A DNA stretch of 6,449 nt, from contig JANQQH010000388.1 of NCBI GenBank assembly GCA_028285025.1, positions 1 through 6,449 of the forward strand, written 5' to 3'. Source of the DNA: Hyphomicrobiaceae bacterium. Its GTDB lineage: Bacteria; Pseudomonadota; Alphaproteobacteria; Rhizobiales; HXMU1428-3. The stretch's first letter is position 1; each line of letters begins with the position of its first letter. The notes under the pieces are model-generated. The model did no database searches and was not told where the DNA came from. It was given only the letters and a program-made list of their open reading frames with translations. Below, in pieces: positions 1 to 6,449 of the stretch. The position numbers and the translations under genes are program-made.

Positions 1-2742
1 TGGCCCATTGTTGCCAATGGTGAGCTTGTCTCTGCTCTTGATGGCGATTGGGGACCGGTTGAAAGTGAAATCTCCACCAAGATAAATCACCGCGTGAAAG
101 CTAGTGGCAAGGAAGTTTCTGAAGAGGTTGCGCAAGGGGCTATTAAAGATTCTGTGCGCGCTTTGATGCTTATTCGTGCTTATCGTGTAATGGGCCATCT
201 TGCTGCAGATCTAGATCCGCTTGGTCTGGCAGAAAAAACAGCTCATGAAGAATTGCAGCCAGAAAGCTATGGCTTTTCAGAAGATGATATGGATCGTCCG
301 ATCTTTCTTGATTATGTGCTCGGCTTAGAGACTGCCACCATGACTGAGATTATGGCAATCTTAAAGCGCACCTATTGTAATGATATTGGTGTTGAATTTA
401 TGCATATATCTGATCCTGAGCAAAAGGCCTGGATTCAAGAGCGCATTGAGGCCAAAGAGGAGGTGATTAAGTTCACCCCTGAGGGTAAAAAAGCCATTCT
501 TTATAAGTTAATGGAAACAGAAGGCTTTGAGAAGTTCCTTGATGTTAAATATACCGGCACAAAACGTTTTGGCCTTGATGGCGGCGAAGCCTTAATCCCA
601 GCCCTTGAACAAATCATTAAGCGCGGCGGTAATTTAGGGGTGAAAGACATCATCTTAGGCATGCCGCACCGCGGACGCTTAAATGTGCTGTGTAACGTGA
701 TGAGCAAACCGTTTCGTGCCGTGTTTAATGAATTTAAAGGTGGTTCTGCCAATCCTGATGAAGTGGAAGGGTCGGGTGATGTGAAATATCACCTAGGCGC
801 CTCCAGTGACCGTGAGTTTGATGGTAACAATGTCCATCTTTCTCTCACCGCCAACCCCTCACACCTTGAAATTGTTGACCCGGTTGTGTTGGGTAAAGCG
901 CGGGCCAAACAAGATCAGCATAAATGCGTGGATCGTTCTTGTGTCTTGCCGCTTTTGCTGCATGGTGATGCGGCTTTTGCGGGCCAAGGTGTGGTGGCTG
1001 AGTGTTTAGGGTTATCAGGTCTGGTTGGGCACAGAACCGCGGGGTCCATTCATTTCATAGTAAACAATCAAATTGGCTTTACTACATCGCCACATTTTTC
1101 TAGGTCTTCGCCGTATCCATCAGATGTAGCGCGTATGGTTGGTGCCCCTATTTTTCATGTGAACGGTGATGACCCTGAAGCGGTGGTGTTTTGCGCAAAA
1201 GTGGCGACAGAATTTCGGCAAAAATTTAAAAAGCCTGTCGTCATCGATATGTTCTGTTATCGGCGGTTCGGTCACAATGAGGGTGATGAACCCTCTTTCA
1301 CGCAGCCGCTGATGTATAAAAAAATTCGCTCTCATCCATCTGTTATTGAGATTTATGCAGATCAATTGATTAAAGAAGGCACCATCACCAAACAAGAGGT
1401 TGAAGATATGCGCGCTCAATTGCGCGCTATGTTTGATGAAGAGTTTGAAGCAGGTGATACTTATAAACCCAATAAGGCTGATTGGTTGGATGGGCGTTGG
1501 TCTGCGATTGGTTTTGCTGAGGATGATGCTAGGCGCGGAAATACCGGTGTTGCCCTTGATACGCTAAAAGAAGTTGGGCACCAAATCACTCATGTGCCGC
1601 AAGATTTCAATGTCCATAAAACCATTGCGAGATTGATCAAAAAACGCCGTAAAATGATTGATGAGGGGCAAGGTATTGATTGGGGCATGGCAGAGCATCT
1701 GGCTTTTGGTACATTGGTTAATGAAGGGTTCCCTGTGCGTTTGTCTGGTCAAGATTGTGAGCGTGGGACCTTTTCTCAACGTCATTCAGTGTTAAATGAC
1801 CAGGTGAATGAGAGCAAATATACCCCGTTAAATAATATTTCTGATAAACAGGCCAAGTATGAAGTGATCAACTCTATGCTTTCTGAAGAAGCTGTGCTTG
1901 GTTTTGAATATGGCTACACCCTGGCAGAACCTCAAACCTTGACCATGTGGGAAGCTCAGTTTGGCGATTTTGCCAATGGTGCCCAAGTGGTTATTGATCA
2001 GTTTATTTCCTCAGGTGAGCGCAAGTGGTTGCGTATGTCTGGCCTGGTGTTGCTGTTGCCCCATGGTTATGAGGGCCAAGGGCCGGAACACTCATCAGCC
2101 CGGCTGGAGCGTTATTTGCAATTGTCAGCAGAGGACAATTGGCAAGTGGCCAATTGCACCACACCGGCCAATTACTTCCATATTCTGCGCCGTCAATTGC
2201 ACAGAAAGTTCAGAAAACCGCTCATTTTAATGACGCCGAAGTCATTGCTGCGGCACAAGCGAGTTGTCTCTAAGTTGGAAGAATTTGGGCCAGATAGCAC
2301 CTTTCACCGAGTTCTTTGGGATGATGCGGAACTTGCTTTAAAGGGGAAAGAAAAGCTGGTTGCAGATGATCAAATTAAACGCGTTGTTCTTTGTTCTGGC
2401 AAGGTGTATTATGACTTGTATGAAGAGCGTCAAAAACGCGGTATAAAAGATGTTTACTTGATGCGGGTGGAGCAACTCTACCCATTCCCAGCACGCGCGC
2501 TTATTCAAGAACTGTCACGCTTTAAAGACGCTGATATTGTCTGGTGTCAGGAAGAGCCTAAAAATATGGGCGCCTGGAGCTTTATTGAAAGCAATCTTGA
2601 ATGGGTGCTTGATCATGCCAATATGAAAACCAAGCGTCCTTCTTATGTTGGCCGGCCAGCTAGCGCGTCGACGGCTACTGGTTTGATGAGTAAGCATTTG
2701 GCTGAATTAAATGCCTTTTTGGATGAGGCACTAACCGTTTAA
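1..2742 (+). CDS. sucA: 2-oxoglutarate dehydrogenase E1 component (partial, 5' end outside window)
   Basis: This is the thiamine-diphosphate-dependent E1o subunit, which decarboxylates 2-oxoglutarate and succinylates the lipoyl arm of SucB in the cytosolic OGDH complex. The frame is open from base 1 ([18 protein letters not shown]...), so the GTG at 94 is internal and not a start. The window holds 913 residues; the family usually has about 930-1000, so roughly 70-90 N-terminal residues lie upstream. In window numbering, [11 protein letters not shown] lies near residue 220, [12 protein letters not shown] near 276 and [10 protein letters not shown] at 322. VNNQIGFTT follows, then GDDPEAV at 389, part of the cofactor and Mg2+ site. 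The transketolase-like pyrimidine-binding domain has [17 protein letters not shown] from 582 and [10 protein letters not shown] from 635. The C-terminus ([13 protein letters not shown]) is typical and complete, ending in TAA. There is no frameshift or missing motif. sucB starts 35 bases downstream. Identity is essentially certain. Confidence 0.98.
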   Translation, partial: WPIVANGELVSALDGDWGPVESEISTKINHRVKASGKEVSEEVAQGAIKDSVRALMLIRAYRVMGHLAADLDPLGLAEKTAHEELQPESYGFSEDDMDRPIFLDYVLGLETATMTEIMAILKRTYCNDIGVEFMHISDPEQKAWIQERIEAKEEVIKFTPEGKKAILYKLMETEGFEKFLDVKYTGTKRFGLDGGEALIPALEQIIKRGGNLGVKDIILGMPHRGRLNVLCNVMSKPFRAVFNEFKGGSANPDEVEGSGDVKYHLGASSDREFDGNNVHLSLTANPSHLEIVDPVVLGKARAKQDQHKCVDRSCVLPLLLHGDAAFAGQGVVAECLGLSGLVGHRTAGSIHFIVNNQIGFTTSPHFSRSSPYPSDVARMVGAPIFHVNGDDPEAVVFCAKVATEFRQKFKKPVVIDMFCYRRFGHNEGDEPSFTQPLMYKKIRSHPSVIEIYADQLIKEGTITKQEVEDMRAQLRAMFDEEFEAGDTYKPNKADWLDGRWSAIGFAEDDARRGNTGVALDTLKEVGHQITHVPQDFNVHKTIARLIKKRRKMIDEGQGIDWGMAEHLAFGTLVNEGFPVRLSGQDCERGTFSQRHSVLNDQVNESKYTPLNNISDKQAKYEVINSMLSEEAVLGFEYGYTLAEPQTLTMWEAQFGDFANGAQVVIDQFISSGERKWLRMSGLVLLLPHGYEGQGPEHSSARLERYLQLSAEDNWQVANCTTPANYFHILRRQLHRKFRKPLILMTPKSLLRHKRVVSKLEEFGPDSTFHRVLWDDAELALKGKEKLVADDQIKRVVLCSGKVYYDLYEERQKRGIKDVYLMRVEQLYPFPARALIQELSRFKDADIVWCQEEPKNMGAWSFIESNLEWVLDHANMKTKRPSYVGRPASASTATGLMSKHLAELNAFLDEALTV

Positions 2743-2777
2743 ATGATTTTAAATTTGAAAATTGCGAGGGCAAGATC

Positions 2778-3989
2778 ATGTCAACAGAAATCCGGGTTCC
2801 AACCTTAGGTGAGAGTGTCACAGAAGCAACCGTGGGGCAGTGGTACAAAAAGCCAGGTGAGGCTGTTAGTGTTGATGAGCCTGTTGTTGAGCTAGAGACA
2901 GATAAAGTTACAGTTGAAGTGCCAGCGCCTGTTGCGGGTGTTATTGCTGATATTTCTGTTGAAGAAGGTGATACTGTTGAAGTCGGCGCGCTTTTGGGGG
3001 CCATTTCTGGTGATGGTGCTGCCGCAGTGGCTGCACCTGAGGAAAGTGGTGAGCCTGAAGAGGCGGTAAACCAAGAGACCCCTGCTGTTGCTAATGACGA
3101 CATGCCGCCTAGCCCTTCAGCTGCCAAAATGGCTAAGGAGAATGGTGTTGACACTGGCGCCATAAATGGCAGTGGTAAACGTGGCCAGGTGTTAAAAGAA
3201 GATGTTATGGCCGCGATTGAGCAAACGGCAAAAGCGCCTGGCCCAGCAGCGCCAGCTGCCAAGCGGGCGCCTTCTCCTCAAAGTGATGCGGACCGTGAAG
3301 AGCGGGTGCGGATGACAAAGTTGCGCCAGACCATCGCGCGCCGGTTGAAAGATGCGCAAGCCACTGCTGCCATGCTCACCACCTTTAATGATGTGGATAT
3401 GAGCGCGGTGATGCAATTGCGCAAAGACTATAAGGACCTGTTTGAGAAAAAGCACGGCATTAAGCTTGGCTTTATGGGACTGTTTGTAAAGGCTTGCATT
3501 CAAGCTTTAAAAGATGTGCCAGAGGTGAATGCGGAAATTGATGGCACGGATGTGATTTACAAAAATTACTATCACATCGGTGTGGCTGTGGGCACGCAAA
3601 AGGGACTTGTTGTTCCTGTTGTTCGCGATGCAGACGAAATGAGCATTGCTGGTGTTGAGCAGGCCATTGCTGATTTTGGAACAAGGGCGCGAGATGGCAA
3701 CCTTGGTATTGATGAAATGCAAGGGGGCACTTTCACCATTTCCAATGGGGGTGTGTATGGGTCTTTAATGTCCACTCCAATTTTAAATGCGCCGCAATCG
3801 GGCATTTTAGGGATGCACAGAATAGAACAACGTCCTGTTGTGGTGAATGGCGAAGTGGTTGTGCGCCCAATGATGTATTTAGCACTGTCATATGACCACA
3901 GAATAGTTGATGGCAAGGGCGCTGTTACCTTCCTTGTTCGGGTTAAAGAGGCGTTGGAAGACCCGCAACGCTTGGTATTGGATCTTTAG
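2778..3989 (+). CDS. sucB: Dihydrolipoyllysine-residue succinyltransferase, E2 component of OGDH
   Basis: This is the E2o core of the 2-oxoglutarate dehydrogenase complex. It accepts the succinyl group from E1o on its lipoyl arm and passes it to CoA. Domains in order are: one N-terminal lipoyl domain (residues 1-77) with the lipoylated lysine K43 in ETDKV; an acidic, Ala/Pro/Glu-rich linker (about 80-108); a peripheral-subunit-binding domain (about 110-150, [15 protein letters not shown]...[13 protein letters not shown]); a second Ala/Pro linker; and the catalytic acyltransferase domain (about 175-403). The active site SYDHRIVDG gives H374 and D378. [17 protein letters not shown] and the ending [11 protein letters not shown] match succinyltransferases rather than pyruvate-complex E2 proteins. 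The 403-residue length is normal for E2o with one lipoyl domain. The ATG is supported by GAGGG at 2766-2770, seven bases upstream, and by the standard family N-terminus. It lies directly behind sucA and is probably cotranscribed and translated in stoichiometry with it. Confidence 0.98.
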   Translation: MSTEIRVPTLGESVTEATVGQWYKKPGEAVSVDEPVVELETDKVTVEVPAPVAGVIADISVEEGDTVEVGALLGAISGDGAAAVAAPEESGEPEEAVNQETPAVANDDMPPSPSAAKMAKENGVDTGAINGSGKRGQVLKEDVMAAIEQTAKAPGPAAPAAKRAPSPQSDADREERVRMTKLRQTIARRLKDAQATAAMLTTFNDVDMSAVMQLRKDYKDLFEKKHGIKLGFMGLFVKACIQALKDVPEVNAEIDGTDVIYKNYYHIGVAVGTQKGLVVPVVRDADEMSIAGVEQAIADFGTRARDGNLGIDEMQGGTFTISNGGVYGSLMSTPILNAPQSGILGMHRIEQRPVVVNGEVVVRPMMYLALSYDHRIVDGKGAVTFLVRVKEALEDPQRLVLDL

Positions 3990-4047
3990 AAGCTTTATAT
4001 GATTTTTTTGTTAGGTGGTAGCGAGAGACGTAATGCTCAAAGAAATT

Positions 4048-4076
4048 TTTAGATCATCTCTTTAAAACTGTATTAT
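4048..4076 (+). promoter_or_regulatory. Candidate sigma70-type promoter upstream of the membrane protein and lpdA
   Basis: TTTAGA at 4048-4053 (four of six matches to TTGACA) and TATTAT at 4071-4076 (five of six to TATAAT) are separated by exactly 17 bases. Transcription would begin near 4083, about 60 bases before the preferred ATG at 4145. The surrounding gap is AT-rich, so chance matches are likely, and housekeeping promoters in alphaproteobacteria often deviate from this consensus. If real, it would let the membrane gene and lpdA be expressed apart from sucAB. Confidence 0.25.
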
Positions 4077-4080
4077 GAAG

Positions 4081-4104
4081 GCATATGTTTAAAAGCATAT
4101 ATGC
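4081..4104 (+). repeat. AT-rich inverted repeat in the sucB-membrane gene gap
   Basis: GCATATGT (4081-4088) can pair with ATATATGC (4097-4104), giving eight pairs including one G-T wobble around an eight-base loop. The 3' half also contains the perfect palindrome GCATATATGC (4095-4104). A run of seven T follows at 4110-4116 after five intervening bases, so it could be a weak transcript-end or attenuation structure. The stem is AT-rich and the T run is not adjacent, so a terminator is only a possibility. Confidence 0.3.
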
Positions 4105-4131
4105 AAAGGTTTTTTTATTAGAGACTCTAAA

Positions 4132-4136
4132 AGGGG
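4132..4136 (+). promoter_or_regulatory. Ribosome binding site fixing the start of the membrane protein
   Basis: AGGGG lies eight bases before ATG 4145, in a purine-rich stretch. The competing in-frame ATG at 4085 has only GAAGG three bases away, which is too close for efficient initiation. This decides the choice of the 160-residue form. Confidence 0.65.
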
Positions 4137-4144
4137 AAAAGGTC

Positions 4145-4627
4145 ATGAGTGAGAGTAACACATCGCAAAACACGGAGACAAAAAATGATTCTGTGCGTGA
4201 TGATGGTCGCCCGACTTTCCTATTCTGGCTTGTTAGCTTGTTTGCGGTGCTTTGGGGGATGTTTGGTATTGTTGATTGTTATATGATCAGTTCACAAAAT
4301 GCCAATTATCTGGCCCAACTGCCTTTAAAGTTTAAAGAACTTGTTAGTGGCTTTCCTTTATGGCGTGAGATTTTATGGTTCATTTCCATTGGCGGTGCGC
4401 TTATTGGAGGTTTGCTGATGTTGGTGCGTTCTGCTTGGGCTGTGCCGTTTTTATGGGCTGTGCCTTTGTCGATGATTATTGGGTTTGTTGGTTATGACTT
4501 GATGCTCGCTAATGGTGTGGAAGCTTATGGAACTTATGGGCTGATTGCGTCTACGATTATGATTATTATTTCTCTTATCCTGGCACTTTATGCTGCTGGC
4601 TGTGATGAGGATGAAATTTTAAACTAG
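4145..4627 (+). CDS. Small four-helix membrane protein of unknown function, between sucB and lpdA
   Basis: The protein has 160 residues. A polar, Ser/Thr/Asn/Asp-rich N-terminal tail (1-22) is followed by four hydrophobic segments at about 24-48, 73-94, 97-121 and 129-151, and an acidic C-terminus (CDEDEILN). No signal peptide, catalytic motif or cofactor site is visible. Notable residues are W37 and D44 in the first helix region (AVLWGMFGIVDCYM), a Gly-rich second helix (GGALIGGLLMLVR), and RSAWAVPFLWAVP before helix three. From memory this resembles small alphaproteobacterial membrane proteins often auto-annotated as 'hypothetical' or 'sugar transporter'; that label has no support in the sequence. 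The ATG at 4145 is preferred over one at 4085 because AGGGG lies eight bases upstream. The longer form would add 20 residues (MFKSIYAKVFLLETLKGEKV) behind a purine run only three bases away. Its place in the OGDH locus suggests co-expression but does not prove a related function. Confidence 0.85.
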   Translation: MSESNTSQNTETKNDSVRDDGRPTFLFWLVSLFAVLWGMFGIVDCYMISSQNANYLAQLPLKFKELVSGFPLWREILWFISIGGALIGGLLMLVRSAWAVPFLWAVPLSMIIGFVGYDLMLANGVEAYGTYGLIASTIMIIISLILALYAAGCDEDEILN

Positions 4628-4654
4628 GTCAGTGCTTATCAACGTGAACGAAAG

Positions 4655-4685
4655 TAGCCCTCGTGAAACTAGACAAAAAGGGCTA
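4655..4685 (+). repeat. 7-bp inverted repeat in the leader of lpdA
   Basis: TAGCCCT (4655-4661) and AGGGCTA (4679-4685) are perfect inverted arms around a 17-base loop, ending 26 bases before the lpdA ribosome binding site. There is no T run after it, so it is not a classical terminator. It could shape the mRNA between the membrane gene and lpdA, for example as a processing or stability site; that role is inference. Confidence 0.35.
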
Positions 4686-4703
4686 ATGGACAGGCTAGAC
4701 AAA
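4669..4703 (+). repeat. Short direct repeat CTAGACAAA, spacing 26 bases
   Basis: CTAGACAAA occurs at 4669-4677 and again at 4695-4703, each followed by a GGGC or GGCC run and an AT-containing stretch. The pair lies in the 95-base gap before lpdA and overlaps the loop of the inverted repeat there. It may be a small local duplication or two binding sites. With only nine bases per copy, chance cannot be excluded. Confidence 0.3.
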
Positions 4704-4722
4704 GGCCATAAGGGGTGAAAAT

Positions 4723-6129
4723 ATGTCCGATCAAGAATTTGACTTAACAGTCATTGGCTCAGGCCCAGGTGGGTATGTTTGTGCCATTCGAGCCGCACAA
4801 CTGGGCTTAAAAGTTGCAATTGTTGAAAAACGCAAAACCCATGGCGGTACGTGCTTAAATGTTGGGTGTATTCCTTCCAAAGCGCTTCTTCATGCTTCTG
4901 AACTGTTTGATGAAGCCAATCATGGTATGAGTGCATTAGGCATCAAAGTTTCGCCTCAGCTTGATTTAAAGCAGATGATGAAACACAAAAGCAAAACCGT
5001 TGATAGCAATGTTAGCGGTATTGAGTTCTTGTTTAAGAAAAACAAGATCGCCGCTTTTCATGGCACTGGTAAAATTAGCAAAAGAGGCCAAGTTGATGTA
5101 ACCGATGATAAGGGGAAAACCACGACGATTGCCAGTAAGAATATTTGTATCGCTACAGGCTCAGACGTGGCGCAAATTCCTGGTATTGAAATTGATGAAA
5201 AACGCATTGTATCTTCAACAGGGGCTTTGTCGCTTTCCAAAGTGCCAGAAAAAATGGTTGTTGTTGGCGCTGGAGTGATCGGTTTAGAATTGGGGTCTGT
5301 TTGGCGCCGTTTGGGTAGCAAGGTCACTGTGGTTGAATTTTTGGACCGCATTTTGCCTGGCATGGATAAGGAAGTGGCCAGCCAATTTGAAAAGATTTTG
5401 AAAAAGCAGGGTATTGACTTCAAGTTAGGTTCAAAAGTTACTGGCGTTGAGAAAAGCAATGGGGCCACACAGGTTACCATTGAACCAACGGCAGGTGGCG
5501 GTGCTGAAACCATTGAAACGGATGTGGTTCTTGTTGCCATTGGGCGCACGCCTTTCACCGAAGGATTAGGGCTGGAGGATCTTGGTGTTGCCAAGGACAA
5601 TCGCGGCCGGGTGAGTGTGAATGAGACGTTTGAAACCTCTGTGCCGGGTATATTTGCAATTGGTGATGTGATTGATGGTCCTATGCTGGCTCACAAAGCC
5701 GAAGAAGAAGGGGTCGCACTAGCTGAAATGTTGGCCGGGCAAGCTGGCCATGTCAATTATGATATCATCCCGTCTGTGGTGTACACTTATCCTGAAGTGG
5801 CCAGTGTTGGTAAATCTGAAGATGAGCTAAAAGAAGCGGGCATAGACTATAAGAGCGGTAAATTTCCCTTTATGGCAAATGGTCGTGCCAAAGCAAATCG
5901 TCAAACAGATGGGTTTGTGAAAGTTCTGGCAGATGCACAAACAGACCGGGTGTTAGGGGTCCATATTGTTGGTCCGATGGCTGGTGAGATGATTGGCGAG
6001 GCGGCTGTGTTAATGGAATTTGGCGGATCAGCGGAAGATTTAGCACGCACGTGTCATGCTCATCCAACGCTGACCGAGGCGATTAAAGAAGCTGCTTTAG
6101 CTGCTGACAAACGTGCCATTCATATTTGA
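4723..6129 (+). CDS. lpdA: Dihydrolipoyl dehydrogenase (E3)
   Basis: This FAD-dependent pyridine nucleotide-disulfide oxidoreductase reoxidises the dihydrolipoyl arm of E2 and reduces NAD+. It is 468 residues long, normal for the family. The FAD-binding motif [17 protein letters not shown] starts at residue 12. The redox-active disulfide is C44/C49 in [13 protein letters not shown]. The NAD-binding Rossmann motif [15 protein letters not shown] starts at 180 and is followed by E205, the acidic residue expected for NAD rather than NADP preference. The second FAD motif [20 protein letters not shown] lies at 311-330. The C-terminal interface domain carries the catalytic dyad H447/E452 in HAHPTLTE. 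The ATG is supported by AGGGGTG at 4711-4717. Being in the OGDH locus, it most likely serves that complex, and it may also be shared with the pyruvate, branched-chain or glycine cleavage systems; the sequence does not tell which. It is the last gene of the + strand cluster in the window. Confidence 0.98.
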   Translation: MSDQEFDLTVIGSGPGGYVCAIRAAQLGLKVAIVEKRKTHGGTCLNVGCIPSKALLHASELFDEANHGMSALGIKVSPQLDLKQMMKHKSKTVDSNVSGIEFLFKKNKIAAFHGTGKISKRGQVDVTDDKGKTTTIASKNICIATGSDVAQIPGIEIDEKRIVSSTGALSLSKVPEKMVVVGAGVIGLELGSVWRRLGSKVTVVEFLDRILPGMDKEVASQFEKILKKQGIDFKLGSKVTGVEKSNGATQVTIEPTAGGGAETIETDVVLVAIGRTPFTEGLGLEDLGVAKDNRGRVSVNETFETSVPGIFAIGDVIDGPMLAHKAEEEGVALAEMLAGQAGHVNYDIIPSVVYTYPEVASVGKSEDELKEAGIDYKSGKFPFMANGRAKANRQTDGFVKVLADAQTDRVLGVHIVGPMAGEMIGEAAVLMEFGGSAEDLARTCHAHPTLTEAIKEAALAADKRAIHI

Positions 6130-6181
6130 AGATAAGTAAAAACACTTCTTTTCTTTTTTAACCTGTTTCTTGTTAAGAGCC

Positions 6182-6197
6182 AAGGGATGTCCCTTTT
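6182..6197 (+). terminator. Weak terminator-like hairpin after lpdA
   Basis: AAGGG (6182-6186) and CCCTT (6191-6195) form a five-pair stem with loop ATGT, running into TTTT (6194-6197). It sits about 50 bases after the lpdA stop, where the operon transcript would be expected to end. The stem and T run are short, so efficiency is doubtful, and the T-rich stretch just after the stop (6147-6159) has no strong stem before it. Confidence 0.35.
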
Positions 6198-6228
6198 GGT
6201 TATATGGCGTTCCGTTTTTCTTGTGTAT

Positions 6229-6250
6229 TAGCATGCCCACCAGCATCCGC
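6229..6250 (+). repeat. 22-base repeat, copy 1
   Basis: This copy reads TAGCATGCCCACCAGC and ends ATCCGC. It matches the copy at 6268-6289 at 21 of 22 positions. Inside it ATGC and GCAT form a four-pair inverted repeat around CCACCA. It is followed by seven T. The two copies start 39 bases apart. Confidence 0.75.
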
Positions 6251-6267
6251 TTTTTTTAGCTGCGCTT

Positions 6268-6289
6268 TAGTATGCCCACCAGCATCCGC
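6268..6289 (+). repeat. 22-base repeat, copy 2
   Basis: This copy differs from the one at 6229-6250 only at its fourth base (T for C). It is followed within six bases by the first 58-base unit, so the two repeat types adjoin and form one mosaic. Confidence 0.75.
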
Positions 6290-6294
6290 GCTGT

Positions 6295-6352
6295 CCCAAA
6301 ACCTGTGTTCACCTGAGTGAAACGCTCTTTTTTCCTGAAGCGTTTCATTTGC
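6295..6352 (+). repeat. 58-base tandem repeat, unit 1
   Basis: The unit begins CCCAAAACCTGTG and ends CGTTTCATTTGC. It contains the perfect nine-base inverted arms TGAAACGCT (6318-6326) and AGCGTTTCA (6339-6347) around a 12-base loop that includes six T. A smaller hairpin, TTCAC-CTGA-GTGAA, overlaps its left arm. It is identical to unit 2 by direct reading. Confidence 0.9.
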
Positions 6353-6410
6353 CCCAAAACCTGTGTTCACCTGAGTGAAACGCTCTTTTTTCCTGAAGCG
6401 TTTCATTTGC
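6353..6410 (+). repeat. 58-base tandem repeat, unit 2
   Basis: This is an exact copy of unit 1 placed head to tail with no spacer. Its inverted arms lie at 6376-6384 and 6397-6405. Complete identity in noncoding DNA points to recent duplication or homogenisation. Confidence 0.9.
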
Positions 6411-6449
6411 CCCACAACCGGTGTCCACTTTTGGGTGAAACGCTCTTTT
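6411..6449 (+). repeat. 58-base tandem repeat, diverged unit 3, cut by window end
   Basis: The unit starts in register with the others (CCCACAACCGGTG) but carries about five substitutions and two extra bases in its first 24 positions, then rejoins them at GTGAAACGCTCTTTT. Its CCGGTGTCCACTTTTGGG core resembles, from memory, the common Rhizobiales intergenic palindrome containing AACCGGTTTCCACTTTT. The near-complementary ends CCCACAA and TTTTGGG suggest it is closer to an ancestral palindromic form than units 1 and 2. The right half lies outside the window. Confidence 0.75.

Larger units (their letters stand above)
6130..6449. other. Gene-free intergenic region carrying a repeat mosaic
   Basis: The 320 bases after the lpdA stop contain no convincing gene. 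First comes a T-rich stretch with weak hairpins (6130-6200). Then come two copies of a 22-base repeat (6229-6289) and a 58-base tandem array (6295 to the window edge). A minus-strand frame stays open from the edge to a stop at 6200-6202, but it is made almost wholly of these repeats. Confidence 0.8.

Noticed and set aside
94..96. GTG as a start of an 882-residue SucA
   Set aside because: The frame is open back to base 1 and the upstream residues ([18 protein letters not shown]) are typical SucA sequence, so the real start lies outside the window.
2675..3262. 195-codon open frame on the minus strand over the sucA-sucB junction
   Set aside because: It is antisense to the SucB lipoyl, linker and binding domains. 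Its Ala/Ser/Pro/Thr-rich composition is the complement of the Glu/Ala/Val/Gly-rich coding strand.
3990..4009. Intrinsic terminator after sucB (AAGCTT then seven T)
   Set aside because: AAGCTT alone is a six-base palindrome that cannot form a useful hairpin, and no longer stem precedes the T run.
4085..4144. 20-residue N-terminal extension of the membrane protein from ATG 4085
   Set aside because: The purine run is only three bases from this ATG, the stretch overlaps an inverted repeat and a T run, and ATG 4145 has a well-spaced AGGGG.
5058..5600. 180-codon open frame on the minus strand inside lpdA
   Set aside because: It is antisense to conserved E3 sequence, with low-complexity Ser/Thr/Pro-rich translation and no recognisable motif.
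6229..6289. tRNA 3'-end fragments or an attachment site
   Set aside because: The repeats show no T-arm sequence (GTTCGAATC) and no acceptor pairing, and there is no integrase gene in the window.
6295..6449. CRISPR array
   Set aside because: The repeated unit is contiguous with no unique spacers, and no cas gene is present.

Overview
The window carries the 2-oxoglutarate dehydrogenase (OGDH) locus of a bacterium that looks alphaproteobacterial. In order on the + strand it holds sucA (E1o, 5' end outside the window), sucB (E2o), a small four-helix membrane protein, and lpdA (E3). All three catalytic components of one TCA-cycle complex are therefore encoded together: E1o decarboxylates 2-oxoglutarate, E2o transfers the succinyl group to CoA, and E3 reoxidises the lipoyl arm with NAD+. 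The alphaproteobacterial assignment rests on the sucA-sucB-lpd layout, on residue patterns in SucA remembered from that class, and on the intergenic repeat at the right end. By eye the GC content is moderate, below that of many rhizobia. The genus cannot be named from the window.

Region by region: 1-2742 is sucA, lacking an estimated 70-90 N-terminal residues. A 35-base gap with a good ribosome binding site leads to sucB (2778-3989). A 155-base AT-rich gap follows, with a candidate promoter and an inverted repeat. Next come a 160-residue membrane protein (4145-4627), a 95-base gap with a 7-bp inverted repeat and a short direct repeat, and lpdA (4723-6129). Everything reads in one direction and the gaps are short, so an operon is likely, possibly with a second promoter before the membrane gene.

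The last 320 bases (6130-6449) hold no convincing gene. They carry a weak terminator-like hairpin, two copies of a 22-base repeat, and then a tandem array of a 58-base unit: two identical copies and a diverged third cut by the window edge. The array has regularly alternating inverted arms and resembles the mosaic palindromic repeats of Rhizobiales intergenic DNA. This repeat cluster and the uncharacterised membrane protein inside the OGDH locus are the only parts worth a second look. The enzyme genes are intact where visible and ordinary.
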